From Gymnothorax reevesii (Eukaryota > Chordata > Actinopteri > Anguilliformes > Muraenidae), in the NCBI GenBank assembly GCA_029721435.1, contig CM056587.1, positions 12,793,167 to 12,857,166 on the forward strand: 64,000 nt of DNA, given 5' to 3'. A model generated the notes under the pieces. It ran no database searches. It worked only from the letters and a program-made list of their open reading frames with translations, and had not been told where the DNA came from. The position numbers and the translations under genes were made by a program. Of this stretch, positions 1 through 12,118 are shown one piece after another. Position 1 is the stretch's first letter. Every line of letters begins with the position of its first letter.

Positions 1-768
1 TGGAAAAACTAAGGACACCCCATAATTCAATAGCTTGTTGAACCATCTTTAGCAGCGATAATTTGAACTAATCCTTTTCTATGATTTTATCTGTCTAACA
101 CATCGTATTGGACAAATTTTGGCCCACTCTCCTTGACAACGTTGCTTCAGGTCATTGATATTTGAGGGCATTGGTTTATGCACAGCTCTCTTAAGGTCCC
201 ACCACAGCATGTCAATCGGGTTGAGGTCTGGACTTTGACTCAGTCATTGCAACACCTTGATTTTTTTTCTTTTCTAGCCAGCCATTCTATCGCGGATTTA
301 TTGGTGTGCTTGGCGTCATTGTCCTGTTGCATGACCCAATTGTAGCCAAGCTTTAGCTGTCATACAGATGGTTTCACATTTGACTGTAGAATACTAAGGT
401 ATACTGAGGAGTTCATGGTCGACTCAGTGACTTCAAGGTGCCCAGGTCCTGTGACTGCAAAACTAGCCCAAATCATCACCCCTCCACCACCATGCTTGAC
501 AGTTGGTATGAGGTGTTTGTGTTGATACACTGTATTTAGTTTGCGCCAGACGTAGCACTGTGCATTATGGCCAAACAACTCCGCTTTGGTCTTGTCTGTC
601 CGAAAGACATTGTTCTAGTAGGTTTGTGGTTTATTCTGATGCAACTTTGTGAACCTAAGCCATGCTGCCATGTTCTCTTTGGAGAGAAGAGCCTATCCCC
701 TGGCAACCCTTCCAAACAAGCCATACTTCATACTTCTCCGTCATTTTCAAATTCTGAAATTTGAAGTG
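1..768 (-). pseudogene. Tc1-like transposase relic, cut by window edge
   Basis: Read on the minus strand this is the catalytic half and 3' end of a Tc1/mariner transposase gene. A 72-codon open stretch (578-360) carries the typical GHNAQ..VWRK, KHGGGGVMIWA and TGPGHL motifs that precede the second catalytic aspartate. Further on, the stretch matching the family's SPDLNPI..LWWDLKRAVHK region lies around 170-245. Frame breaks and stops show it is dead. The first 75 bases are similar, in opposite orientation, to the 3' end of the element at 26631-28336, so both belong to one family. Homology stops near 768, so the N-terminal DNA-binding part is missing, and the 3' terminal inverted repeat lies outside the window. 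Confidence 0.85.
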
Positions 769-2195
769 TTTTAAATTGCAGGTCTACTGTCATTGTTCAT
801 GCAGTTGTTATTTATGAATTAATGTTTAACAGTTTAACAGTTCATTGTCGTCTAGCGAAAGCAAGCATGCATAACGGATATCCCCATGTTTTACCATTGA
901 GACTTGTGTTAAAAATTGAACCACTTGTGGTTACTTTATCATTTGGATACTTATAAATTATAAGCAAAACCTGTGCTTATTCTAAACCTGGCGATAAGTG
1001 ATCAAAATGGTATTCATTTAGATTTAGGGTTCATGAGTGCCAGATTGCAAAAAAACCTACGCAAAAAATTTACTTTTTTAAGTCGCACAGTTTCATGAAC
1101 TGGCCTCAAGCTTCCAGGCCAATCAGTGGACAACATAGTGTGTATGAACTCATTGCATAAATGCTTTCATTATGGGATGAGAGAATGTATGCGAGTGGCT
1201 TCTCTTCTGTGAATGACTGATGTATATATCCTCTCTGATCTGATTACATGCTCATTATTGCCTGCCACACATATTCTTCCCACCGCTGCCATTGCCTGAT
1301 TTGTTTGAGTTCAGGGATATCCAAACACATGTGCTCACAATCTGAAGTAAATGTGGGCACCATTAGTGGCAAATATTTGCATGACATGAATTACATTACA
1401 GCTTTTCAAGGATCTTTATGCTCTAAATTTTTGTGAGCCTTGGTGACTCCATGTGTTCAGTGGGAAATTAATTGCTGTCTGGCAGGGGGACTTTCTCTCT
1501 CCTGTGAAAGTATCCCGCCTCTTTGAGTCGGAATGTTGCTGTAAAGTCCCGCTGAGTGTCTGGACTTGTACCGCGGTGGTTGACTAACTCACACCGTTTA
1601 AATTTGCTCGGCGACTGATTTGATTGTGTGGTGTGTTTTCAGGTTGATGCTGATATTGTATGTCAGTGCGTTTCAGAGAACAAAATATTTAAGTCTCAGT
1701 GAGAGTTTTTCTTTTCCGGATTTTTGCTGTCTCCAAGTCACCATAGTTTAATGTCCCTGTGAACTGCTTCGTAACTTAACGTGGGTCAGTGGCGTTTTCT
1801 GCTGGAATGACTTGGGGGTGAGGGGCTCTTTTGTTCAGCGGCTTGATGACACCCCGCCCCACTCCTGCCCTAATCCATGGCTTTTCCAGTCGATTAAAAA
1901 ATTCGCCAAAAATGAAAGAGCTTTTCTTCAGGGCTGTGGTTGGTTAGAATAGGGGGCCACTGATCAGAGAATGACAGTGGATAAATTACACTGTTGAACT
2001 CAATTGTGTGTTAAACGCATTTACTGCTGAGTTCTTACCCTATCTTACTGGTTTAAGTGTTGACGGGGATTAGGTGGGTTTGCATACATGTCAAATAGTT
2101 CCCTGCATGTGTGCATGTACCTGCACAGATCAGGAGGACCACCCCTGGAAATTCAGTCAAGGTTGATGAACTGATAGTTTGGGGATTATACTTTT
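769..2195. other. Noncoding, no recognised feature
   Basis: AT-rich to mixed sequence with no convincing exon, RNA gene or repeat family that I can name. Confidence 0.5.
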
Positions 2196-2199
2196 AATC

Positions 2200-2236
2200 C
2201 CCCCCCCCCCGCAACACACACACACACACACACACT
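2200..2236. repeat. Poly-C plus CA microsatellite
   Basis: A run of about ten C is followed almost directly by about twelve CA units. Confidence 0.95.
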
Positions 2237-2410
2237 CACCCTTGACCTCTCCTGTATGAAGCATTTGTGGAAATGTTAATGTTTTGCTAATAAAGCAGAT
2301 GACACAGGGTAGAAAAATGGTGCCACAGTCTCTGTCCCTGTGGACTGTGAATCGTGAGTCAGAGTCTTTCAAATCCTGATAATAAATAAAAAAATGTATT
2401 TATTAGATTT

Positions 2411-2647
2411 AATTACCCCGCCCTAGCCGAAGCATGAGGGAAAGGGTACTGTTTTTGGTTCAGTTTGTTTCTGTGTTTTTGTGTGCTTGTTTGTTAAAAC
2501 TTGAGCAGCAAAACTAATGGCCAGATTCACCCCAAATTTGGTATCGGGATTCCCACTGACCCAGAAGAGATCCCTATTGAATTTCGTATGAGTTGGTGAA
2601 AGTATGTGCGAGGGGTGCGGTTTGTTGTGCCTGGCACCGCTTGTTAT
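2411..2647. repeat. Probable interspersed repeat, class unknown
   Basis: The segment beginning TACCCCGCCCTAGCCGAAG and running through a T/G-rich linker into text about gatcc..attgaatttcg resembles a dispersed repeat seen in many aquatic animal genomes. I cannot assign a class and see no terminal repeats or coding remnant. Confidence 0.35.
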
Positions 2648-3109
2648 TATTTATTTATTTTTATTTTTACATATAACCATTTGTATTTGCTGAGGCTGCT
2701 AGGGCCTCTTGCCAGAAGAGACCATTCAGATGAATGTGAATCAGGCTCAAGCTCAAGCTGTGGCTCTTGCAAGTGAAATCATGACGCATTTCAGTGTTTT
2801 ACAGACATTTTCTGAAGTACATGATGAAGAGATGGCAGGTAAATAACTGACTTTCAATGAGCAAATGTGGTTTGTCATGTGGTTTCTTCGCTCAGAATGC
2901 CTAAATCATGTTTCTAAAGACAAAAGTGACAACATGGGTACTGTAGGCGATTTGGTTGCATGGTTGCTGTTAACATTTTAGCTGCCTGCACTAGATTTAC
3001 ATAGGTTTGCAAACCTGTCTGGAGGAGTTTATATACCCAAATAATCAATGGAAATGTTCCCAAAAGATGTTATAGGCGGAGTACGCCATTATGAGGGAAA
3101 TTGACCCCC

Positions 3110-3890
3110 CAGTGTCCAATTCGAGCGATCACCGATGCAAAAATGCCCGGATGTTGCAATCAAGCCCCATTTCCAATGCTTTATGGGATAGTTTGGTGGC
3201 CAAGTGGCTTCCAGCCTCATGCAGCTGGGGGCAGAAGTTGGATTAGCATGCATGTTTACAGCCGTGCGATACTGAGCGTAGAAGCCATATTAATTCTGCA
3301 AGCATCTATTACTTTTACTTGGCTTGATTTCTGCATTCGTATCGTTTGCAGTTTCTCAAGTATCGCTAATACGAAAAAAAAAATGCCCGGATGTTGCATC
3401 CGTGCCCCGTTTCGAATGCATTATGGGATAGTTTGGTAACCCAGTCACTTCCGGTCCCTGCAGAGCCCAACAGTAACTGAACTGTACTCATTAAGGCCAT
3501 GGGTCGTTACTGTGAAGCTGCCATGTGTTAGTCGAACAAAAATAAGCAGAAAAAACTTCAGAAGTACCCCTGGATGAGAGACTTGTATGCACAATGACCA
3601 TATATATGTATGCGTGCGTACTTTGTTAAACTTTAGGTAGCTGACGGTAAACGATGAACAGGATTTCAACAATCCACCGGAGGTGAATGCTGGATGTAGC
3701 ATGATAATGTGCCAAAAGTGCTATGTCTGGGCATTTTCTTCGTATTAGCGATACCCTCTATTGTTTTTGTCATGCCACTATGCAAGCTGTGCTCGCAAGT
3801 CTGGCAGTCCTGGAAGTGTAAGAAATTTTGGCGAAAAAGCCACATCCGGGTATTTTTTTTGTTTTGGTGATCACTTGCATTAAGATTTCC
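3110..3890. repeat. Block of mixed direct and inverted short repeats
   Basis: Two direct copies of about 75 bp start near 3141 and 3381. Both contain AATGCCCGGATGTTGCA followed by TTATGGGATAGTTTGGT. An inverted copy of TATCGCTAATACGAA plus the AAAATGCCC start lies at 3728-3756. A further inverted match to the ATCACC..TGCAAAAATGCCCGGATG segment lies near 3842-3880. This arrangement suggests a degenerate non-autonomous DNA transposon or a foldback-like block, but no clear ends or target duplication are visible. Confidence 0.5.
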
Positions 3891-5752
3891 AAGCTCAAAG
3901 TGAAGAAGAGTTTAGGTGATGGTCTTTGTTTTTTTAATTCCTGGTGTTTCACCCAACAATAAGATGTTTATGTAATTTTGGTGACGCAATTGTCTTTGCT
4001 TCCAGCAAGGCGTCTGTCTCACCTTTTCCTTCCTGTCTTCTACAAACCCGGGGATTACATGCTCTCACTCATTCCTATTGTTGCATCACATGCGAGGGAT
4101 TGTGAGATTTATTTTGCTTTGCCTCATGAGGATTTTGGGAGATTATTTCTTGCTCAGTTATGGGACTTTCTGTCTGCTCACAATACCTATGCTATGTTTC
4201 ATTTATTATTTAAATGGAAAAAGGCCATTGAAGATCGAAGGGCGTTGTGGATGGTGACAGAGTCCCCAATGCTGGTCCTTAGTCTCCATGCTCGTACATA
4301 TCAGTCTGTGGAAATTTCAGGCCCCAGAATCCAGTTGAAATGTTTCTGACTACTTTAATCATCAAGGAGCAACAAAAAACCAAGCTGGTGCCGCGGATAT
4401 TCTGTACCAGGGCTGCAGGCCCCTTATATAATAGAGGTATAGCGTGTTAAAAATGGATTGACTCTCATTACTACACTCTAGTACTTCACCATTCCGGAGC
4501 GGAATGTTTGGGCCGAGGTGCCCAGGCTCCAGCATGCTTTGTTGCTGGCATAGTTCAAGTAACTGGCTTTTATGAGTTTCCATGGTGACACTACAGGAAA
4601 TGTGGGCTTAATGTAAGATATCACAAACGATAATGTCCAATTGGAGAAACCACAGCTATCACATCCTGCTCTGATTCATGAAAATGACACATCTGGATCC
4701 CTTCCTCTTGGCTCAGCCGTTTCTTGTTTTTTGGTAGACATCTGGTTCCTAATTCTGTCGTGACTTGACTCAATGAATTTTTTCATTGTTCCTAGTCTGA
4801 AGTGAAAATCTTATGTATTATGCATAAAGTGTTTTGTGTTTCTAAATTTCACAGCTAAGCGAGCATCTGTACTGGTCCAACTCAACAATAACCCAGCCAG
4901 AGTGCAAATCCAGTTCTTGGTCCCAACATTGATGTAAACAAACTTAAAACAACATGAATTGGGTATATTTTTAATCTCTGAGAGTTGATTTGTTTTTTGA
5001 AGTCTATTATAAAAAGGTGTGTCAGGCGGGATTGATTGCTCGGAAGACGGTGAGGTTAGTTTTAGCAGAAGGTTAGGGATATGTGGTTAGCAAGCTTTGG
5101 GCGGGGACTTTGAGGCTCGTCTGAAACCTGAGCTGCTGCGCTTAAATGACACAGCACAGTGTGCGAAATGCAGAAATGAATGAGGGCCGGGTGTGAGGAG
5201 GGCCTGTGTAACATTATGAGAGATGAAAGGATGCGCAGTCCCTGCGGAAGCTTGTACTGCACGGCTTCAGATGGAGTGCGCGAGACCTGTCAGCAGAGAT
5301 GTGTTCCCAGGCTGACCACACGGTGGAACAGCGTGATTTTTACCCTGAATTTTATTAGTCTCAGTTTATGGATAGATGGCAACATTTCTGATTTTAAGGC
5401 AAACAATGATTCTACATTCTGTTGGTGCTTATCAGAAGTTCTGAATTTATGACTCTTGGACATGCCCTTTGCATAGCTTCGCTGTGGCAACTGTAGAAAG
5501 ATTAACCCATGTTTGAAATTTAATCCCGTTTTGGTGTAGACACCAGTGCCATAAATTCCGGGCGAGGTTACTGGGTGAGGTGAATGGGTGGGTAGTGGAT
5601 CACAGCTGAGCACCCTAGTCCGGAGCCGTGCCGCCCAAGATGGATAGCGGTCCAGTATGCTTAACACATTCTGTAAATTTGGGTCCTTGACGCCACCGCC
5701 TTGCAGGAGCATCAAGACCACCCCGTGAGCTTATTAGCAGATTTTTCTGAAA
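3891..5752. other. Noncoding, no recognised feature
   Basis: A 123-codon open stretch on the plus strand (3978-4349) shows no domain that I recognise and is probably chance. Nothing else is supported. Confidence 0.45.
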
Positions 5753-6129
5753 GACTCCTGTACTGGGGCGGCACGGTGGCACAGTGGTTAGCACTGTTGC
5801 CTCACAGCAAGAAGGTCGTGGGTTCGAATCCAGCCTGGGGCCTTTCTGTGTGGAGTTTGCATGTGTGTTGCGTGGGTTTTCGCCGGGTACTCCGGTTTCC
5901 TCCCGCAGTCCAAAGACATGCATATCAGGCTAATTGGAGACACCAAATTGCCCATAGGTATGAGTGTGAGAGCGAATGGTGTGTGTGCCCTGCGATGGAT
6001 TGGCAAGCTGTTCAGGGTGGGTCCCTGCCTTTGCCCGTAGTCAGCTGGGATAGGCTCCAGCTCGCCCCGTGACCCTAGTGAGGAATAAGCGGGTATAGAA
6101 AAAAAATGGATGGATGGACTCCTGTACTG
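5753..6129 (+). mobile_element. tRNA-derived SINE with 13-bp target duplication
   Basis: The element body is 5766-6116. It starts GGCGGCACGGTGGCACAGTGG, which contains a good RNA polymerase III A box (TGGCACAGTGG), and has a canonical B box GGTTCGAATCC at 5821-5831. The body continues with sequence typical of a common fish SINE (GGTTTCCTCCCGCAGTCCAAAG, CTGGGATAGGCTCCAGC) and ends in a GGAT/ATGG tail. It is flanked by the identical duplication GACTCCTGTACTG at 5753-5765 and 6117-6129, the mark of LINE-driven insertion. The intact ends and perfect duplication suggest that it is fairly young. Confidence 0.92.
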
Positions 6130-8190
6130 AATTTCGGCTCTGACAGGAAGAGCTCTGTGCTGTTGGGTCCACAACCAAAACCAGAAGTTGCTGCCTAACT
6201 GCTTTATATGTGACTTACATCTGTGTCCAGTGAAGGAAATGAAAGGAAATTGTGCACCAAAATACTGGGGCAAATTGTTTTTACTGATTCCCAATAACTT
6301 GATGAAAAAGTGAGGCTCAGACTTACTAAGACCTTAAAATTATGTACATCTTGGCAATCGCATTTTTCTGTTTTCTCTCCCTTTTTTTGTTTTTTTTACT
6401 ATTATCAGTATCTTTAAATAAGTTGTATCCAGGAAGTTTTTATCAAAGGTCACTCGATAACAAGTTTGGGAAATTCTAACCTGGGGTCCAATGATATAAG
6501 TAACTTTACAATGAGCAATTGTGCGGTAGATATTTTGCCTCAAAGAGATAAAACAAAAATCTAGTAAGAGGCAAAAGCAATCCTTCATATGATGGAAAAA
6601 TGGTTGTTTATCCAGAATTTGGTGAATTACCTCCTTTTACTTTGTGCATGTCGACTTTAGCTTGTTAATTAGATTTTCTGAAGGTTCGTCTAGTTGTGCA
6701 AGCACCCGTAATGCAGAACTGCACATTATGAATTCCCTCTTTCAGCTCTGTCCATCCAGACACCGTCTGCTTTGATGTTGGTGCATCTTCGCAAGCGGAG
6801 GCCAACAGCTGTTTGTGCTTTGCATTTGTTCTGTCCTCTTCTTCAATGTCATGCTGATGGACATGCCCTGCACTTAAAGTGCATAGTTTACATTGCCGAA
6901 CAACCTTCGCAAACCGTAATTATACCTTGTGCGATGAAAGGGGGTTTTGTCATACTGATGGTTGTGTGCTAATGCTAATTGTACTGAGGATTTCTTCAGC
7001 ACTCCAGTATAATCTCTCTCAGAATCAGAAGCTTTCCAGGCTGTTTCTCATCCATACTTCAGACTCTGGCCTCTGCTAGTAACACTGCCTAATACCAGAC
7101 CTGCCTCGCTCTATACCTTGACCCTCCAAGCACAAACATGTTCATGTTAATGATTCTTGCGCTAAAATGGAGTGTGTAGTTCTTGAGATGCACGCCTGAA
7201 AATCATGCCCCCCAAATGAATTTCAGTTAGGAGGTTATAACTCCGCTAAATCACAACTTCAATGCAGAATCAAATGCAATTTGCTGTCAATCCAGACTTA
7301 AGAAGCCAAAGCAACAGCAGCTGTAGGGGTCCTACAGGTCCTTTCTTCTGAATGTAGCCCAGTGCAAGAGTTCAGTTCATTTTCTGCATGGCTTACTGCT
7401 ACATCCACTTCCGGTACTAACGTTTTTTATTGTCTCAACTGTACATTTTGTGAGAGGTTCTTTAGAGACTGGAGGCCAAATCCTGTCTGACATTTGAGTT
7501 TATGTAAACATTCCCTCAATGAGACATTTACATTGCCATTTAAATTGCATTGCAGGCAGTTAAGCAGCTGCCATTATCTGGAGAGAGTTGGATATGACTG
7601 GATATTTACAGACGCCGTTCAGGATAAGGAGGTGGCTTTATGGTCAAACAGCAGTGACATCACTGAGCACTGAAGCTGTGATAATTAAGCCAGTTCCCAA
7701 ACAGTCATTCTTAAAACTTTTAATGGGGAACACCAGTTTTGGGAACCTTATGAGTAATGGAGAATGAACTTCGCCTCAGCTAGTTTTTTCTCTCAAAAGT
7801 TTACTCTACGTTTTGCAGTCACCCTCACCTGAAAGCCATTAAAAAGGTGCAGCGAAGCTTGGCATTTGGCCGAGCTGGAGTCCCATGGCTCAGCTTTAAA
7901 AGCCCCTCACCGGCCTGTGTTGGATTCAGCGGGGTGATCTCACGCGTACCAGAGCTGGGCGTGGCGCGAGGGCAACCGCAAGCTCTTATTCCCTGTCCGT
8001 CAGGGCAGGCAGTGGGGGGCACGTTCGTCCCTCTGTGGGAAGTAAAGGTTTGTGGGGCGTGGTGCAGATGAATGATTTTCTGACCGTGATGATTTGAGTG
8101 GCGTTACCCAACATATTATAGTAGTGTGAGTTATGTAAAGGCCTTTTAACTCATATGGAGGTCCCCTCACCCTTTCTCCAGGAACTGGCT
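6130..8190. other. Noncoding, no recognised feature
   Basis: No exon, RNA gene or nameable repeat seen. Confidence 0.45.
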
Positions 8191-8196
8191 TTTATC

Positions 8197-8480
8197 TGAT
8201 GATGTGTGTCTGTCTTTGCCTGTATGAGTGTGTCTGTGAGCGTGAGTGGTTTTGTGTCTGTATATATGTTTGTGTTTCTGTGTGTGTCTGTCTGTGTAAA
8301 TGTCTGTGTGAGTGGTTATGTGTTTGTCTGTTACATACTTGTCTGTGTGTTTCTTTGGCTCTCTGTCTTTGTGTCTGTGAGATTATCTGTGTGTGAGTGG
8401 TTGCACGGCTGTCTTTCTGTGTGTCTGTTGCATACATGTCTGTGTATTTCCGCTTGTGTCTGTGTGTGTCTCTCAGTCCT
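8197..8480. repeat. Degenerate TG/TCTG-rich tandem repeat
   Basis: Long T/G/C-rich tract built from TGTGTCTG-like words, with a larger duplication containing TCTGT(T/T)..CATACTTGTCTGTGT at about 8325-8350 and 8425-8450. Open frames rich in Cys/Val here are artefacts of the repeat. Confidence 0.85.
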
Positions 8481-10395
8481 TTGTAACCATCAGCGTGTGG
8501 GGTATTTTAGGGTTTGGGTTAATGATTTCCTCCTGCTATGCTCCTTATCCCCGGGATCTACATGTACTGAAGAGACACCAGTACCTTTCCCATCTCTGCT
8601 AATCAGGCCCAGCTGTTGCTCTGCTTTTATAAATCAAACACAGAAATAGTACGAAAAGACTCCAGAAACACAAGTTCCCGTCAGATGCTGAACTCAAACA
8701 GTGACGAAGCGGAATGCAGTCTGCTCACTGTTCCTGCTCCTATTTCACAAACATTTATTTGCACCGTACAGATTTATTTCCGAAGCCATTTGGAACTGCC
8801 CAGTATTCATGTGAACAGTACACATATTGGTGTCAGTGATGTCATTTACGGGAGATTTTTATTTATTTATTTACTTATGTTTTTATTTTTCAAAATAAAA
8901 CATCTTTAATTAAAAGGTTTCTTCCACGGTGGATTTATCTTTTTTGGCCAGCATTTTCAGTTGTCAGAAAAAATCTTGAAAATCATGGGGGTTTAAAATG
9001 AAAATGAGTGTGGTGTATGTAAATTGTAAGGGTGTGTAATGCGTACGTTAGGGGTGTGTGATGTATGAGTAAAGTGTGGCTTTATCGCGAGGAGTGGCGT
9101 GACTCCCTCAGGACTGCACGAGTAATGGACGGAGAAAGCTGGGCATTTATTTGGTCCAAAGTGCTGATACTGTGGCCAAAAAGGCCCATGAAAACAGATT
9201 ACATTGATACTCAATGGATGCTATTATTCATACACCCTGCATTCCAACACATACAGTAATATGTATTTTTGTCTCATTTTCATCTCTTTTTTTTTGGGGG
9301 GGGGGGTGTTTACATAAATCCATTGCAGGTGCAAAAAAGGCTCTTTCATCCAGAACTGCTGGTCTTCGGTTTTTGAGCATTGTTTTTAGTTGGTGTTCTC
9401 TAGGTTATGTCTAAGAAGAATGCATACAGGTCTCTGGAAAACCCAGAATTCAGAAAATATCAGTCAAAAGTCCCTCTGGAGCTGAGCAGGATATTAAACT
9501 GACTACAGACGCTGTAAAAACCTTAATGAACTCGCTCACACACGCATATTTTGACTTGCATCCTTCAGACGAGCAGCTTTTGAGCTTGAGTTTATGATTT
9601 AGGTCACCACCTCAGTGTGTGATCTCTCTGCCCTCAAGCACTGAAATTCCGGTGAAAGGTGGCTGGATAATGGTTGCCGTGGCAACCAGGAGCAGATATG
9701 TCAGACACAAAGCATTGCTTCACCTTCATGGGAGAAAGGTAATGCCCAGCCCATGAACCCCCTCCCCCACCCCACCCCAGCCCTTCCACTGAGTCCTCCC
9801 CTCCGGTCTAAGGCACACTTACCTGACCTAGGTGACGGCAAACAAACCAGAGCCTGTCAGGAAATCTACACCATGATCTTTACTACTCTCTACAAATGAA
9901 CATGGAACCAGAATATTCTCTATCGCCAGAGGCCACCGGGCCTTGTGAGGTGAAGGTGTGTGCGTAAATTCCCAGATGCTTGGAAAATGAGATGGGAATT
10001 CTGTCCCAGCAGGACCCGCTGAAGCTGATTACCTGGATTTGCAGTTCACTGGAGCTCTTCATAGTCTGGTGAAATTTCCCTCAGCCCGGTGCATCTCCTC
10101 CTCTGAGCTCATAATTTTATTCTGGCTCGCTGTCCTTCCTGCTTCCTGATGGGTTTTCAGGACGCACAGCTTGCTGTCGGAGGCTATCAAGGGCCTCCTA
10201 CATGTTTTTAAAGCACCAGTGATTCTGGGGGAGTCACTTTAGTGTGTCATTCCAGGAAATTTCAGTGTGAAGCACAGTAAAGTATGAGGTATAAAGGACA
10301 CATAATGTTAAGAACAGGCCGCTTGGCTTGAGGATTGTGCTTCTGATCAAGATAAATGAGCTTCCTGAGTTTCTCTGTTCTGGTTTGTGGTATGC
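8481..10395. other. Noncoding, poly-T/poly-G tract only
   Basis: The only notable item is a T run followed by eleven G (9296-9306). No coding signal is recognised. Confidence 0.45.
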
Positions 10396-10396
10396 G

Positions 10397-10518
10397 TGTG
10401 TGTCCATGCAATGGTCTGTGCTGCGTGTGTGTGTGTGTTCACGTGCTTGTGTGTGTGTGTGTGCGGCTCAGTACTGGACTTCGGTATGTGTGCATGTCTC
10501 AGCACCAGTTTGTTGTAC

Positions 10519-10558
<40 letters not shown>

Positions 10559-10672
10559 GTGTCTCAGTGCTGGTTTGTGTTATGCATGTGCTTGTCCATG
10601 TACTGGTCTGCAGTACGTGTATATGTCTCTCCGTACTTGCCGTTGGTATGTGTGTGTGTGTTAGTGTCTCTC
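10397..10672. repeat. TG-rich microsatellite/minisatellite
   Basis: (TG)n tracts alternate with a longer unit containing CTCAG(C/T)(A/G)CTGG(T/A)(T/C)T. A GTGCGCGCGCGTGTG stretch near 10541-10560 is alternating purine-pyrimidine and could adopt Z-DNA. Confidence 0.85.
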
Positions 10673-12000
10673 TGTTCTGCGTGGGACATGCATAGCTAGT
10701 GCTCAGCATCATGAGTGTATCTTTGCAGTCTTGAGTGCTGTTGTGCTCAGGGACTGTGGACTCCTTACTGTAGCACAGCGGCCGGGTGCGCATACAGCTT
10801 AATCTCTTCCCGAAGGGAGAGGATGCTGGATCTGCTGGTGAAATCTGACCTGAGGTCAGTGAATCCTGATATCTCTTATTCACCTCCTGGGTTTGTTTTA
10901 CACCTGCACAATGGTTTTTTTCCCAGGCGCATGTATGGATTATTTAGGAGAGTTAAAATGCTCTTGTTTCCATTTAACTCCAAACATGGGAACGGATGGA
11001 TGGATATCTGAAAAAGATAAGTACTTTTCAGTCGTCTCGCAATTGGAAAGACTCCACTTTGGGTCTAACTGTTTCCTTTTTTCCAGTAAAGCTGGTTTTG
11101 GCCTTGAATGCTGTGAAACAGAGGGGACCAGCTGCTCAGATGCTGCTGATGTCTTTTTCCAGAGCCGCGAATGGGGCAGCGGAGGCCTGAGTTCTGCCCC
11201 CCCGCTGTTGGCCAGATGGCACACTGCCATGACGCTGGACTTTATCCAAGTACAGGGCATAAAAACGTTTCGGCAGCAGTGACAGATCGCCAAAGTGTTC
11301 CTCAAGAGAAGAGCCCCCCAGACTGTGTGAATTGGGGAGGGGAATTTTTTTTAATTCTGCAGGTTCTTTGCTGGCAAACTGAGTGGTGCTTATTCTCCCG
11401 TTTTGGATGGCATTCATCTGAGCATGCCTAAATGCCTGGAGAGGTTCCCTGTGCTGTTAAACTGTTTCCCTCAACCGATTTTATGTCTTCGTGAAAGCCA
11501 TGAACAGGCTTTGCATCTGTGGTATTTACGAGCAAATGTGCGTGAATGTTACAAGTGATATACCATTTTCTCCTCTGAATGTCTCCATGAAGCGCATTGT
11601 CTTTAGAACAGAATGAAATTGAAAGACTACATTTAGCTTGTGTGCAGCCCCATTTTCACTGCTGCACGTCCCATTGGGTTTTTTTTATTTGTCACTTGTT
11701 GACACACAAACATCATCAAAGATGTGTTGTTAAAATTTTTTATCTGTAATTTCAGAAAGGGATTCCTGTCTCAGTAAAGTGTTTTGAGGAATGGAAATGA
11801 ACTTGATGCGGTGTCTGGTGGCTGGGAGTTTACCACAGTGATGCCGCAGCACTTGACAGCCTTAGGCGTAACCATCCCCAATTTGCAAACTCGCGATTCA
11901 TCGCCCTTCTGGGCATGGAACGGCAAAGGTTGGAGAGCAGCACAGCTGAGCCTGCCTGTTATGGCATCCAAGAGGAGTGTAAACCTGCTGCAGCAGAGAG
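10673..12000. other. Noncoding, no recognised feature
   Basis: Several overlapping open stretches on both strands at 10893-11431 lack recognisable domains and overlap one another. I see no supported gene. Confidence 0.4.
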
Positions 12001-12006
12001 ATGTGG

Positions 12007-12113
12007 CCGGAGCACCCTCTCTCTGTCCATCTTTCCATCTCTCTCTCTGTCTCCCTCTCTTTCTCTCTCACTTCCCCTCTTACCATCTCTCTCCTCATCT
12101 ATCTCTCTGCCTC
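12007..12113. repeat. CT-rich polypyrimidine microsatellite
   Basis: CTCTCT/CCATCT-rich tract on the plus strand, immediately upstream of the truncated LINE. Confidence 0.85.
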
Positions 12114-12118
12114 AACTC

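Noticed and set aside
3978..4349. 123-residue plus-strand protein
   Set aside because: No recognised motif and no splice or promoter context; chance frame is likelier.
5766..5840. Genuine tRNA gene
   Set aside because: A and B boxes are present but the rest does not fold as a tRNA and continues into the SINE body flanked by a target duplication.
5788..6294. 168-residue minus-strand protein
   Set aside because: Lies mostly across the SINE; such translations are common artefacts of this repeat.
8197..8649. Cys/Val-rich secreted protein
   Set aside because: Product of TG/TCTG low-complexity DNA in every frame.
10347..10883. 178-residue His/Thr-rich minus-strand protein
   Set aside because: Translation of a TG microsatellite array.
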